The notes: a model not told the origin generated them from the sequence alone. 64,000 bases of DNA from Niveibacterium umoris (GCF_014197015.1 NZ_JACIET010000001.1:558001-622000), one strand, 5' to 3'; positions 26,689 through 35,564 are shown, numbered from the stretch's first letter. Numbers and translations are program-made.

Positions 26689-27431
26689 CTGAGTGGCTTA
26701 TCCCGGAATGGCCTGCCCCGCGCAACGTACGGGCGCTGTTCTCGACCCGCAAGGGTGGCGTCAGTTTGCCGCCCTACGCTGGTCTCAACTTGGGGACGCA
26801 TGTCGGCGACGACCCGGTTGCTGTCGCTGCGAACCGCCAGCGCGTGCGTGCCCATGTGCCGGCAGAGCCTTGCTGGCTCGAGCAGGTGCATGGCACGCAG
26901 GTGGTGGACGCTGATGCGCCGCTGAGCCGAATCGCTGACGCCGCGACGACGCGCGAAGCGAACGCGGTCTGCGTGGTGATGGTCGCTGATTGTTTGCCTG
27001 TGTTGTTCTGCAACCGCGCGGGTAGCGTGGTCGGGGCCGCTCATGCGGGCTGGAGGGGCCTGCATGCGGGTGTATTGGAGGCAACCATTGCGCGGATGGA
27101 CGTCGCGCCTGAGGATCTGCTGGTATGGCTTGGCCCGGCGATCGGGCCGAAGCACTTCGAGGTCGGGCCTGAAGTGCGCGCGGCATTCGTCGAATCCAGT
27201 CCGGAAGATGCGGACTGTTTTGCCGCGGGTGAGGGCGACCGCTGGATGGCCGATCTGTTCGGGCTCGCGAAGGCACGCCTGGCACGCGCGGGCGTGGGTG
27301 CGGGAGCGGTGTTCGGAGGAAAACGCTGTACGGTCAGTGATCGTGAATCGTTCTACTCCTACCGGCGCGATGGGCGCAGCGGCAGGATGGGCGCCTTTAT
27401 CTGGATGGAGGGGAATCTTCCGGCGGCGTGA
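26685..27431 (+). CDS. pgeF: Peptidoglycan editing factor PgeF / purine nucleoside phosphorylase-like
   Basis: A protein of the YfiH/LACC1 (polyphenol oxidase) family, 248 residues. Members have been linked with purine nucleoside phosphorolysis and with peptidoglycan quality control. Copper/zinc ligands are visible in CWLEQVHGTQVVD, ADCLPVLFCN and AAHAGWRGLHAGVLEA. It follows rluD with an ATGA overlap, an arrangement common in proteobacteria (rluD-yfiH). Its last 35 bases overlap the end of the convergent small membrane-protein gene. Confidence 0.94.
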   Translation: MTEWLIPEWPAPRNVRALFSTRKGGVSLPPYAGLNLGTHVGDDPVAVAANRQRVRAHVPAEPCWLEQVHGTQVVDADAPLSRIADAATTREANAVCVVMVADCLPVLFCNRAGSVVGAAHAGWRGLHAGVLEATIARMDVAPEDLLVWLGPAIGPKHFEVGPEVRAAFVESSPEDADCFAAGEGDRWMADLFGLAKARLARAGVGAGAVFGGKRCTVSDRESFYSYRRDGRSGRMGAFIWMEGNLPAA

Positions 27432-27618
27432 CTGGCTGGTCTTCCAGTGCTTCTTTTTCTGCGCGCCTTCGCCGGCGCGCGCGGCTACCGCCGAGCCAAA
27501 GGATCAGGGCCAGCGGGAAAATGAAACCGGAAAACGTCATGATGCCGCCGACGATCGATTCGGCTCCGACAGCGGCCATCAAGGCGACATAGATCCAGGC
27601 GATTGCGATGATGTACAT
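27397..27618 (-). CDS. Small membrane protein between pgeF and phaC
   Basis: A 73-residue protein. It has two hydrophobic helices (about residues 2-17 and 25-44), then a very basic stretch (RARRRRRAEK) and a Pro/Glu-rich tail. By the positive-inside rule the tail would be cytoplasmic. The beginning MYIIAIAWIYVALM resembles small proteins I recall next to PHA genes in other betaproteobacteria, which supports it as a real gene. The function is unknown. The start chosen (27618) begins at the first helix; the upstream part of the frame is unlikely to be translated. Confidence 0.7.
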   Translation of the reverse strand: MYIIAIAWIYVALMAAVGAESIVGGIMTFSGFIFPLALILWLGGSRARRRRRAEKEALEDQPVTPPEDSPPSR

Positions 27619-27636
27619 GGTTTGGCTGGGGCATTG

Positions 27637-27674
27637 ACCAGGCGCAAGCGTCACGGGTTTGTGCTTGACCTGGT
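27637..27674. promoter_or_regulatory. Imperfect dyad upstream of phaC, candidate operator
   Basis: ACCAGG-CG-CAAGC is mirrored by GCTTG-A-CCTGGT across a 13-base centre. The site lies between the divergent small membrane-protein gene and phaC. The right arm contains TTGACC, a possible -35 for phaC. A GCAAAAAT stretch follows at 27687, which could also matter for PhaR binding. Confidence 0.4.
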
Positions 27675-27785
27675 GTTTTGTGCGGTGCAAAAATCAAGCG
27701 AAACCGGCGCCAGTTCTAGCTGCTTGGGCTGTAATGCAGTCCGGTGCAGCAGGACAGCGCCGAGCTTTTTGATGCGGAGAACACA

Positions 27786-29525
27786 ATGACGGCTTCCAAT
27801 GAACAACCTGGCGTTGATCCTTCTGTCTGGCTCAAGGCTGGTCAGGGAATGATGCAGGGGATGTTCGAATTTGTCTCCCGGCAACAGGAGATGCTCAAGC
27901 AGGCCGGGATCCAGATTGCTCCGCTTGAAGCTGCGACGGCGGATTCCGAGCCGCTGGTCAAGCTGCAACAGGAAATCGCAGAGCAGCACGCCCGACTGTG
28001 GTCGGGCCTGGTCAACCGCAAACCGGGTGAGGCCTACACGCCGGTCATACCCGCCGAGGCGGATCGACGCTTCGCTGCGCCGGCCTGGGCAGAGAGCCCG
28101 GTGTTCGATTATTTGCGGCAGGCCTACCTTATCAACGCGTCGTTCCTGACACGCGCGGCGGACGTGCTTCCGGTTGCCGACAAGCAGGCCAAGGGGCGTC
28201 TGCAATTCCTGATGCGCCAGTACGTCGAAGCGATGAGCCCGGCCAATTACGCTGCCACGAACCCGGAGTTCGTCAAGCAGGCGGTCGAAAGCAAAGGCGA
28301 GAGCATTACCCGCGGCATCCTCAACATCATCGCGGACCTCGAGAAGGGGCGCATCGCGATGACTGACGAGAGCGCTTTCGAGGTCGGCCGTAATCTTGCG
28401 GTGACCCCGGGGGCGGTGGTGTTCGAGAACGAACTGATCCAACTGATCCAGTATGCGCCGCAGACCGAGAAGGTCTGCAAGGTGCCGCTGCTGATCGTGC
28501 CGCCTTGCATCAACAAGTACTACATCCTCGATCTGCAGCCCGAGAATTCCTTCGTGCAGTACGCGGTGTCGCAGGGCATCACCACTTACCTTGTTTCATG
28601 GCGTAATCCGAAGCAGGAACAGGGCCGCTTGGGGTGGGACGACTACATCGAACACGGTGTGCTCGAAGCGATCGAAACCGTGCAGGAAATCAGCAAATGC
28701 CCGAAGCCGAACATTCTCGGCTTTTGCGTTGGCGGCACCCTGACCAGCAGTGCGCTGGCAGTGGCCGCAGCGAAGGCCGAACTTCCTGTCGAAAGCCTGA
28801 CGCTGCTGACTACTTTGCTTGATTTCGAAGAGCCCGGCGACCTGGCGTGTTTCGTTGATGAAGGCAGCGTTGCGACGCGCGAGAACACGATTGGCAAGGG
28901 TGGCTTGCTGGCGGGGCGGGAGCTTTCCAGCGTCTTCTCTGCGCTGCGCCCGAACGACCTGATCTGGAATTACGTCGTCGACAAGTACCTGAAGGGGAAT
29001 GCGCCTCCGGCATTCGACCTGCTGTACTGGAACTCCGACAGCACCAATCTGCCAGGGCCTTTCGCCGCCTGGTATCTGCGCAACATGTACCTTGAAAACA
29101 ACCTTCGGGTGCCGGGGCGCCTGCAGATGTGCGGCGTTCCGGTCGATCTGGGGCGCGTTGATTGCCCGACCTATATCTTCGCGACCCGCGAAGACCACAT
29201 CGTGCCGTGGCACTCGTCCTATCTCGGCCGCAAGCTGCTCGGCGGCGAGACGACATTCGTGCTCGGCGCGAGCGGCCACATCGCCGGTGTGATCAACCCG
29301 GCAGCGAAGAATCGACGCAGTTATTGGGTCGGCGAGAATTCGACCGCGGTTGCTGATGAATGGCTGGCAAGCGCAGAGGAGCGGCGCGGTAGTTGGTGGC
29401 CGCACTGGATGGAATGGCTCAAGGCACGCAGTGGATCATTGGTCGCTGCGCCGAAACGGCCGGGTGCCGGACGGTTCAAGGTCATCGAGCCCGCACCGGG
29501 ACGCTATGTGAAAGAACCCGCCTGA
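27786..29525 (+). CDS. phaC: Class I polyhydroxyalkanoate synthase
   Basis: PhaC polymerises (R)-3-hydroxyacyl-CoA into PHA at the granule surface. The protein is 579 residues, normal for class I. The lipase-like box is GFCVGGT with catalytic Cys314; the other triad members are Asp470 (TREDHIVPW) and His498 (GASGHIAGVINP). The N-terminal domain (about residues 1-200) is typical of class I enzymes. The ATG at 27786 is preceded by GGAGAA. Two reductase genes and phaR follow, giving the usual PHA gene order apart from the missing thiolase. Confidence 0.97.
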   Translation: MTASNEQPGVDPSVWLKAGQGMMQGMFEFVSRQQEMLKQAGIQIAPLEAATADSEPLVKLQQEIAEQHARLWSGLVNRKPGEAYTPVIPAEADRRFAAPAWAESPVFDYLRQAYLINASFLTRAADVLPVADKQAKGRLQFLMRQYVEAMSPANYAATNPEFVKQAVESKGESITRGILNIIADLEKGRIAMTDESAFEVGRNLAVTPGAVVFENELIQLIQYAPQTEKVCKVPLLIVPPCINKYYILDLQPENSFVQYAVSQGITTYLVSWRNPKQEQGRLGWDDYIEHGVLEAIETVQEISKCPKPNILGFCVGGTLTSSALAVAAAKAELPVESLTLLTTLLDFEEPGDLACFVDEGSVATRENTIGKGGLLAGRELSSVFSALRPNDLIWNYVVDKYLKGNAPPAFDLLYWNSDSTNLPGPFAAWYLRNMYLENNLRVPGRLQMCGVPVDLGRVDCPTYIFATREDHIVPWHSSYLGRKLLGGETTFVLGASGHIAGVINPAAKNRRSYWVGENSTAVADEWLASAEERRGSWWPHWMEWLKARSGSLVAAPKRPGAGRFKVIEPAPGRYVKEPA

Positions 29526-29630
29526 GGCGGGCAAGGAAGGAGTAGCCGGTCGCGCATCGCGGGACGCGTCCGGATTCGAATATGCCCGCCAAAGGCCGTC
29601 ACCCGTTCCACGTGTCGGTTGCATCGTCAG

Positions 29631-29659
29631 GTGCCGGCGCAATCGCGTCACGCCGGCAC
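29631..29659 (+). repeat. Inverted repeat in the phaC-phaB spacer
   Basis: GTGCCGGCG and CGCCGGCAC form a perfect 9-base stem around an 11-base loop. No U-run follows, so it is more likely an mRNA-stabilising or regulatory hairpin than a terminator. Confidence 0.55.
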
Positions 29660-29723
29660 TGCAATGGATGCGACATGGCTCATGGAGCGAGGGTCGCCTC
29701 AACAACGAGAGGAGAAGAAGCAA

Positions 29724-30464
29724 ATGGTTCGAGTTGCTCTGGTAACCGGCGGCATGGGGGGGTTGGGTGAGGCGATCTGCATCAAGATGGCGGCGCTCGG
29801 CTACCACGTCGTGACGACTTATTCGCCCAGCAACACCAAGGCGCACGATTGGCTGCAGACAATGAACAACATGGGATATGGCTTCAAGGCCTATCCGTGC
29901 GACGTCACTGATTTCGACTCGGCAAAGGCTTGCATTGAAGCGGTGACCAAGGACATCGGTCCGGTCGACGTGCTGGTGAACAACGCGGGCATCACGCGCG
30001 ACATGACCTTCAAGAAGATGACGAAGGCCGATTGGGATGCCGTGATCCATACCAACCTCGACAGCGTGTTCAACATGACCAAGCAGGTCATGGACGGCAT
30101 GGTCGAACGCAAGTGGGGTCGCATCATCAATGTCTCGTCGGTCAACGGCCAGAAGGGTGCATTTGGCCAGACCAACTATTCGGCCGCGAAGGCCGGCATG
30201 CATGGTTTCACCAAGGCTCTTGCGCTCGAGGTGGCCAAGAATGGTGTCACCGTGAACACGATCAGCCCGGGCTACATCGGCACGAAGATGGTGACTGCGA
30301 TCCCGCAGGAGATCCTCGACTCCAAGATCCTGCCGCAGATTCCGGTCAGCCGGCTGGGCAAGCCGGAAGAGATTGCCGGTCTGGTGGCGTATCTGGCGTC
30401 TGACGAAGCGGCGTTCCTGACCGGCGCGAACATATCGATCAATGGCGGCCAGCACATGTTCTGA
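29724..30464 (+). CDS. phaB: Acetoacetyl-CoA reductase, copy 1
   Basis: An NADPH-dependent short-chain dehydrogenase of 246 residues that reduces acetoacetyl-CoA to (R)-3-hydroxybutyryl-CoA for PhaC. The nucleotide motif is TGGMGGLGEAI, NNAG is present, and the active site is Ser (INVSSVNGQKG), Tyr and Lys (NYSAAKAG). PhaB hallmarks such as GYIGTKMV are present. The ATG at 29724 follows AGGAGAAG; the open frame upstream is not coding. A second reductase gene of roughly 55-60% identity follows. Confidence 0.94.
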   Translation: MVRVALVTGGMGGLGEAICIKMAALGYHVVTTYSPSNTKAHDWLQTMNNMGYGFKAYPCDVTDFDSAKACIEAVTKDIGPVDVLVNNAGITRDMTFKKMTKADWDAVIHTNLDSVFNMTKQVMDGMVERKWGRIINVSSVNGQKGAFGQTNYSAAKAGMHGFTKALALEVAKNGVTVNTISPGYIGTKMVTAIPQEILDSKILPQIPVSRLGKPEEIAGLVAYLASDEAAFLTGANISINGGQHMF

Positions 30465-30482
30465 CCGCGCCGCGAGAGCGGT

Positions 30483-30519
30483 ATCCGGTGCTGCGTCGGG
30501 CCTCGGCGCAACACCGGAT
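30483..30519 (+). terminator. Hairpin after phaB copy 1 (weak terminator or stabiliser)
   Basis: ATCCGGTG-C-TGCG pairs with CGCA-A-CACCGGAT with one mismatch. Only a weak GGTTTTAT follows 8 bases later, so partial termination is possible. Confidence 0.45.
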
Positions 30520-30555
30520 TGAACAGGTTTTATAACCGAGGCAAAGGAAACAATC

Positions 30556-31296
30556 ATGTCGAAGAAAGTCGCCCTGGTCACCGGGGGTATGGGCGGATTG
30601 GGCACCGCAATCTGCAAGTCGCTGCACAAGAACGGGTACAAGGTTGTTGCCAACTACTTGCCGGGTCTGCCGATCAAGGACGAATGGGTGGCAGCGACGC
30701 GCGCTGAAGGCTTCGATTTCGAGATCGCCGAGGCTGACGTCACCGACTACGAGCAGTGCGCTGCGATGGTGAAGAAGATCGAGGCGGAGATCGGCCCGAT
30801 CGATGTGCTCGTCAACAACGCGGGCATCACCCGTGACGCCACGTTCCGCAAGATGGACAAGGGGCAGTGGGATGCAGTCATGTCGACCAACCTCGACAGC
30901 ATCTTCAACGTGACCCATCAGGTTCTGACCGGCATGGCAGAGCGTGGCTGGGGCCGGGTGATCAACATCTCGTCGGTGAATGGGGTCAAGGGCCAGTTCG
31001 GCCAGGCCAACTATTCGGCGGCCAAGGCTGGCATCCTCGGCTTCACCAAGGCGATTGCCCAGGAAGTTGCCAAGAAGGGTGTGACCGTCAATGCCGTGGC
31101 GCCGGGTTACATCGGCACCGACATGGTCATGGCGATCAAACAGGAAGTACGTGACCAGATCGTGGCGACCGTTCCCGCCGGCCGACTTGGCAAGCCGGAA
31201 GAAATCGGCGATTTGTGCGCCTATCTGGCGTCGGAATCGGCTGGCTACATCACTGGCGCCACCATCAACATCAACGGTGGTCTGCACATGGCGTGA
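30556..31296 (+). CDS. phaB: Acetoacetyl-CoA reductase, copy 2
   Basis: A second PhaB-like short-chain dehydrogenase, also 246 residues. The motifs are TGGMGGLGTAI, NNAGITRDATF, catalytic INISSVNGVKG and NYSAAKAG, and GYIGTDMVMAI, which is closer to the well-studied Ralstonia PhaB than copy 1 is. The most variable part against copy 1 is about residues 20-75, near the cofactor and substrate entrance, so cofactor or chain-length preference may differ. AAAGGAAA precedes the ATG, and a strong terminator follows. Confidence 0.95.
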   Translation: MSKKVALVTGGMGGLGTAICKSLHKNGYKVVANYLPGLPIKDEWVAATRAEGFDFEIAEADVTDYEQCAAMVKKIEAEIGPIDVLVNNAGITRDATFRKMDKGQWDAVMSTNLDSIFNVTHQVLTGMAERGWGRVINISSVNGVKGQFGQANYSAAKAGILGFTKAIAQEVAKKGVTVNAVAPGYIGTDMVMAIKQEVRDQIVATVPAGRLGKPEEIGDLCAYLASESAGYITGATININGGLHMA

Positions 31297-31317
31297 TGCG
31301 CCGCACACGGCCGCAAG

Positions 31318-31350
31318 AGGGCTCCGCGAAAGGCGGAGCCCTTTTTGTTT
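31318..31350 (+). terminator. Rho-independent terminator after phaB copy 2
   Basis: AGGGCTCCGC and GCGGAGCCCT form a 10-base stem with a short loop, followed by TTTTTGTTT. It separates phaB from phaR. Confidence 0.92.
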
Positions 31351-31416
31351 GTGCAGTGCTATACACTACGCCGCACAACAACGAAGACCCGTCCGACAAC
31401 GAGGGAGGAGACCGTC

Positions 31417-32004
31417 ATGGCACAACTCAGGCTCATCAAGAAGTACCCGAACCGACGGCTGTACGACACGCGCACGAGTTCTTACATCACGCTGGCCGAT
31501 GTGAAGGAACTGGTAGTCAATCAGGAAGAGTTTCAGGTCGTAGACGCCAAGACCAACGAAGATCTGACCCGCGCCATCCTGCTGCAGATCATTCTCGAAG
31601 AAGAGTCCGGTGGCGCCCCGATGTTCACTGTGGATCTGCTGTCGCAGATGATCCGTTTCTACGGCAACGCGATGCAGGGGATGATGGGCAAGTACCTTGA
31701 GAACAACATCCACGCGTTCACCGACCTGCAGTCGAAACTGCAGGAGCACGCCAAGTCGATCTACGGTGAAAACAACCCGATGAGCCGTGACTTGTGGACC
31801 CAGTTCCTCAACTTCCAGGGGCCGGCGTTGCACAGCATGATGGGCGCCTACATCGACCAGAGCAAAAAGATGTTCAGCCAGATGCAGGAACAGGTCGAAA
31901 GCCAGACCCGCAACCTCTTCTCGGGCTTCCAGTTTCCTAACCCCGGCCAAACGGCTGGAACGGTTGCGACGGACGATCAGGACAAGGTGACGCCGAAGCG
32001 CTAA
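31417..32004 (+). CDS. phaR: PHA synthesis repressor PhaR
   Basis: PhaR binds DNA and PHA granules, represses phasin genes and leaves DNA when granules form. The protein is 195 residues. The N-terminal DNA-binding domain begins LIKKYPNRRLYDTRTSSYI, the family hallmark, and a PHB-accumulation regulatory domain follows (LLLQIILEEESGGAPMFTVD is cut here). A helical, amphipathic C-terminal half includes MFSQMQEQVESQTRNLFSG. GGGAGGAG precedes the ATG. It has its own transcription unit after the phaB terminator. Confidence 0.96.
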   Translation: MAQLRLIKKYPNRRLYDTRTSSYITLADVKELVVNQEEFQVVDAKTNEDLTRAILLQIILEEESGGAPMFTVDLLSQMIRFYGNAMQGMMGKYLENNIHAFTDLQSKLQEHAKSIYGENNPMSRDLWTQFLNFQGPALHSMMGAYIDQSKKMFSQMQEQVESQTRNLFSGFQFPNPGQTAGTVATDDQDKVTPKR

Positions 32005-32030
32005 ACTGCGCGCCTTTCGCGAGTCGCCCG

Positions 32031-32076
32031 ACGGCCTCTCGGTGCGTGGAACGAAAGTTCTCGCTCGGGAGGCCGT
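32031..32076. repeat. Inverted repeat between phaR and rimO
   Basis: ACGGCCTC is mirrored by GAGGCCGT with a 30-base centre. The long loop makes it a weak terminator; its role is unclear. Confidence 0.35.
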
Positions 32077-32124
32077 AGTCATTCCTGGGCGCAGATCGCA
32101 CAGCAATCAAGCAAGGCATCGACC

Positions 32125-33468
32125 ATGAATAACCCATCCCGCACTCCCACCGTCGGTTTTGTCAGCCTCGGCTGTCCGAAGGCCACGGTCGACTCCGAGA
32201 ACATCCTCACGCGTCTGCGCGCCGAGGGCTACGACATCTCTGGCTCGTACGATGGCGCCGATCTGGTGATCGTGAATACCTGCGGCTTCATCGATGCCGC
32301 AGTGGAAGAATCGCTGGATGCGATCGGTGAGGCTTTGCACGAGAACGGGCGGGTGATCGTCACCGGTTGCCTCGGTGCCAAGAAAGATGCGGCCGGGCAG
32401 GGCATCGTAGAGCAGGTGCATCCGAAGGTGCTTGCCGTCACTGGCCCGCATGCCACCGAAGAGGTGATGAGCGTCGTGCACGAGCATCTACCCAAGCCGC
32501 ACGATCCCTTCATCGACCTGGTGCCGCCGCAGGGGATTCGTCTGACGCCCCAGCACTATGCCTACCTGAAGATTTCCGAAGGCTGCAATCACCGCTGCAG
32601 CTTCTGCATCATTCCGTCGATGCGCGGCGATCTCGTGTCACGACCGATCGGCGAAGTGATGAAGGAAGCCGAAGCGCTGGTGGATGCCGGCGTAAAGGAA
32701 ATCCTCGTCGTCTCGCAGGACACCAGTGCCTATGGCGTCGACGTCAAGTACCGCACCGGCTTCTGGGGCGGTCGCCCGGTCAAGACCAAGATGTACGACC
32801 TGTGCAAGGCGCTCGGCGAACTGGGCGTCTGGGTGCGGCTGCATTACGTCTATCCATATCCGCACGTCGACGACATCATCCCGCTGATGGCAGAGGGCAA
32901 GATCCTGCCCTACCTCGACATCCCCTTTCAGCATGCAAGCACCCGGGTGCTCAAGCGGATGAAGCGCCCGGCTGCGGCCGAGAACACACTGGAGCGTATC
33001 CGCCGCTGGCGCGAGATCTGCCCCGATCTGACGATTCGCAGCACCTTCATCGCCGGTTTCCCGGGTGAAACCGAGGAAGACTTCAACGAACTGCTGGATT
33101 GGCTTTCCGAGGCGCAACTCGATCGCGTCGGCTGTTTTTCATATTCGCCGGTTGAAGGCGCGACCGCCAATGAACTCGACGGTCAGTTGCCCGACGAAGT
33201 CCGCGAGGAGCGGCGCGATCGCCTGATGGAGCATCAGGAGGACATCTCCACGCAGCGACTCGAGCGCATGCTAGACCGTGAGATCACGGTGCTGGTCGAT
33301 GAAGTCGACGACGAGGGTGCCGTGGCCCGTTCGATGGGCGACGCGCCGGAAATCGACGGGCTGGTGATCATTCCTGACGGCACCGATCTGGAAGTCGGGG
33401 AGTACGCGCGCGTACGCGTTACCGATGTCGACGTGCACGATCTGTACGCACAGATCATCGAGGATTGA
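32125..33468 (+). CDS. rimO: Ribosomal protein S12 methylthiotransferase RimO
   Basis: RimO is a radical-SAM enzyme that methylthiolates an aspartate of ribosomal protein S12. The protein is 447 residues in three domains: an N-terminal UPF0004 domain with its cluster cysteines ([28 protein letters not shown]), the radical-SAM domain with CNHRCSFC, and a C-terminal TRAM domain (about residues 375-445). Total length and DSE are as in RimO rather than MiaB. The gene stands alone between phaR and an FAD dehydrogenase. Confidence 0.97.
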   Translation: MNNPSRTPTVGFVSLGCPKATVDSENILTRLRAEGYDISGSYDGADLVIVNTCGFIDAAVEESLDAIGEALHENGRVIVTGCLGAKKDAAGQGIVEQVHPKVLAVTGPHATEEVMSVVHEHLPKPHDPFIDLVPPQGIRLTPQHYAYLKISEGCNHRCSFCIIPSMRGDLVSRPIGEVMKEAEALVDAGVKEILVVSQDTSAYGVDVKYRTGFWGGRPVKTKMYDLCKALGELGVWVRLHYVYPYPHVDDIIPLMAEGKILPYLDIPFQHASTRVLKRMKRPAAAENTLERIRRWREICPDLTIRSTFIAGFPGETEEDFNELLDWLSEAQLDRVGCFSYSPVEGATANELDGQLPDEVREERRDRLMEHQEDISTQRLERMLDREITVLVDEVDDEGAVARSMGDAPEIDGLVIIPDGTDLEVGEYARVRVTDVDVHDLYAQIIED

Positions 33469-33512
33469 ACCCCAACCCAAGCGGCTCATGAGGACGTCTT
33501 GCCGGGAGTTGC

Positions 33513-34916
33513 ATGGATCTAGTCGCTGAACTTGTCGCCTTGCTTGGCGGCCCGCACGTGATCACCGCGGACGCAGATCAGGCGCCTTATCTGCAGGACT
33601 GGCGCGGCCGCTACACCGGGCGGGTGCAGGCGGTGGTCCGCCCGGCCACGACTGAAGAAGTTGCAGCGGTCGTGCGACTGTGTCGGACGCATGGTGCGCC
33701 GATGGTGCCGCAGGGCGGAAACACTAGCCTGTGCGGGGGGGCGACGCCGGACGATAGCGGCAAGGCCGTGCTGATCTCGCTGCAGCGTCTGAACCACATT
33801 CGTGCGCTGGATACCGATAACGACACCTTGACCGTCGAAGCCGGCTGCACGCTTGCCGAGGTGCAGGCGGCCGCAGCTGAAGCTGACCGACTGTTCCCAT
33901 TGTCGCTGGCGTCGGAAGGGACCTGCCGCATCGGCGGCAACCTGTCGACCAATGCGGGCGGAGTCCACGTCCTGAGATACGGCAACGCGCGGGATCTGGT
34001 GCTCGGACTCGAGGTGGTGCTGCCAGACGGGCAGGTCTGGAACGGCCTGCGCGCGTTGCGCAAGGACAACACCGGCTACGACCTCAAGCACCTGTTCCTG
34101 GGGGCAGAAGGGACCCTCGGCTTGATCACCGCGGCGGTGCTGAAACTTTCGCCACGGCCGCGCAGTGTCTGCACGGCATGGGTCGCGGTGACAGACCCGG
34201 CTGCGGCGGTGGCGTTGTTGCGCCGTTTCCGCACCGAGTGCGGCGAGCGGCTCTCGGCCTTCGAGCTGATGAGTCAGATGACCCTGGCGCTGGTGCTGCG
34301 CCACATCCCCGGGGCGCAGAATCCGTTGGCAGAAATCCCGTCGTGGTCGGTGCTGGTAGAACTTTCTGACACCCGGGTGGATGCGGCGCTTGATCGGATC
34401 CTCGAGTCGGTGCTTGCGCCCGCCATGGAGTCGGGCGCTGTGCTGGACGCGGCGATCGCCAGCAGCGAGGCTCAGCGTCTGGCGCTCTGGGGCCTGCGCG
34501 AAAACGCTTCGGAAGCGCAACGCCACGAGGGCGTCAGCGTCAAGCACGACGTTTCGGTGCCTGTAAGCCGCATCCCGGAGTTCCTGCGTCGGGCCGACGC
34601 TGCGTTGACTGCCGCGTTTCCGGGCATCCGCATTGTTGCGTTTGGCCATGTCGGCGACGGCAATCTTCATTACAACTGCTCGAAACCAGCGGCGGATGAA
34701 AATGCTGAACTGCTGGCCGAGTGGGGTGGTTTGAACCGGATCGTGCATGATCTGGCACACGAACTGGGCGGCTCGATTTCCGCCGAACATGGGCTCGGTC
34801 AGCTCAAGCGGGGCGAGATTCGTCGCTACAAGTCCGCGCTTGAAATGGATCTGATGGAACGGATCAAACGGGCCTTCGATCCGGATGGTCTGATGAATCC
34901 GGGAAAAGTGCTGTGA
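33513..34916 (+). CDS. FAD-linked oxidase, GlcD/D-2-hydroxyacid dehydrogenase type
   Basis: A flavoenzyme of 467 residues from the VAO/GlcD family, which oxidises D-2-hydroxy acids such as D-lactate, glycolate or D-2-hydroxyglutarate. The FAD domain shows PQGGNTSLCGGATP and GGNLSTNAGGVHVLRYGN; the C-terminal domain has FGHVGDGNLHYNC (metal-binding His) and ISAEHGLGQLKR. This layout is closest to the FAD-binding D-2-hydroxyglutarate dehydrogenase group. It is not next to glcE or glcF. The substrate is open. Confidence 0.9.
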   Translation: MDLVAELVALLGGPHVITADADQAPYLQDWRGRYTGRVQAVVRPATTEEVAAVVRLCRTHGAPMVPQGGNTSLCGGATPDDSGKAVLISLQRLNHIRALDTDNDTLTVEAGCTLAEVQAAAAEADRLFPLSLASEGTCRIGGNLSTNAGGVHVLRYGNARDLVLGLEVVLPDGQVWNGLRALRKDNTGYDLKHLFLGAEGTLGLITAAVLKLSPRPRSVCTAWVAVTDPAAAVALLRRFRTECGERLSAFELMSQMTLALVLRHIPGAQNPLAEIPSWSVLVELSDTRVDAALDRILESVLAPAMESGAVLDAAIASSEAQRLALWGLRENASEAQRHEGVSVKHDVSVPVSRIPEFLRRADAALTAAFPGIRIVAFGHVGDGNLHYNCSKPAADENAELLAEWGGLNRIVHDLAHELGGSISAEHGLGQLKRGEIRRYKSALEMDLMERIKRAFDPDGLMNPGKVL

Positions 34917-34970
34917 TCCTCCCGGACGCGGGATGGGCCGCATTTTGTGCGTTTCAATCGCAAGTCAGGG

Positions 34971-34999
34971 TTGACGTCCCCTGTTTCATAGTCTATGAT
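34971..34999 (+). promoter_or_regulatory. Strong sigma-70 promoter of the tRNA cluster
   Basis: TTGACG and TATGAT with an exact 17-base spacer. Transcription should start around 35006, about 10 bases ahead of tRNA-Ala. Confidence 0.85.
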
Positions 35000-35016
35000 C
35001 TCATCTCTTTCGCGGC

Positions 35017-35092
<76 letters not shown>

Positions 35093-35123
35093 AACAAGCT
35101 TGCGAAAGAAAAAGTTGTACCGG

Positions 35124-35199
35124 GTCCCCATCGTCTAGAGGCCTAGGACACCGCCCTTTCACGGCGATAACCGGGGTTCGAATCCCCGTGGGGACGCCA
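35124..35199 (+). tRNA. tRNA-Glu (TTC), copy 1
   Basis: A 76-base cloverleaf with acceptor GTCCCCA/TGGGGAC, anticodon TTC in CCTTTCACGG, T-loop TTCGAAT and encoded CCA. Confidence 0.96.
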
Positions 35200-35210
35200 A
35201 GTTTTTGGCG

Positions 35211-35230
35211 AAGGCAGCGAAAGCTGCCTT
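35211..35230 (+). repeat. GNRA-capped hairpin in the Glu-Asp spacer, copy 1
   Basis: AAGGCAGC and GCTGCCTT pair around a GAAA tetraloop. The second copy of the spacer (35497-35516) has AGGGCAGC, GCAA, GCTGCCTT, so the stem is kept with a G-T pair and the loop stays GNRA. It is probably a processing signal for the tRNA precursor. Confidence 0.6.
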
Positions 35231-35278
35231 TGATTTCGGAACAGGCTGAACACTGATCCGAAAGTGCAGTTCAAGCGC

Positions 35279-35355
35279 GGAGTGGTAGTTCAGTCGGTTA
35301 GAATACCGGCCTGTCACGCCGGGGGTCGCGGGTTCGAGTCCCGTCCACTCCGCCA
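35279..35355 (+). tRNA. tRNA-Asp (GTC), copy 1
   Basis: A 77-base cloverleaf with acceptor GGAGTGG/CCACTCC, anticodon GTC in CCTGTCACG, T-loop TTCGAGT and encoded CCA. Confidence 0.96.
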
Positions 35356-35364
35356 GTTTTGAAG

Positions 35365-35393
35365 AGGGCTGTTCCAGCGACAGCCTTTTTTAT
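35365..35393 (+). terminator. Terminator-like hairpin between the two tRNA units
   Basis: AGGGCTGT and ACAGCCT form a stem, followed by TTTTTTAT. Readthrough would be needed to express the second Glu-Asp pair unless that pair has its own promoter, which I do not see. Confidence 0.65.
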
Positions 35394-35409
35394 TTGAAAG
35401 TTGTACCGG

Positions 35410-35485
35410 GTCCCCATCGTCTAGAGGCCTAGGACACCGCCCTTTCACGGCGATAACCGGGGTTCGAATCCCCGTGGGGACGCCA
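35410..35485 (+). tRNA. tRNA-Glu (TTC), copy 2
   Basis: Identical over all 76 bases to the first tRNA-Glu. It belongs to the second unit of the tandem duplication. Confidence 0.96.
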
Positions 35486-35564
35486 ACTTGTTGGCGAGGG
35501 CAGCGCAAGCTGCCTTTGATTTCGGAACAGGCTGAACACTGGTCCGAAAGAGCAGTTCAAGCGC

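Noticed and set aside
33519-34943. A 474-codon open frame on the minus strand
   Set aside because: It mirrors the FAD dehydrogenase almost exactly and has no motif of its own.
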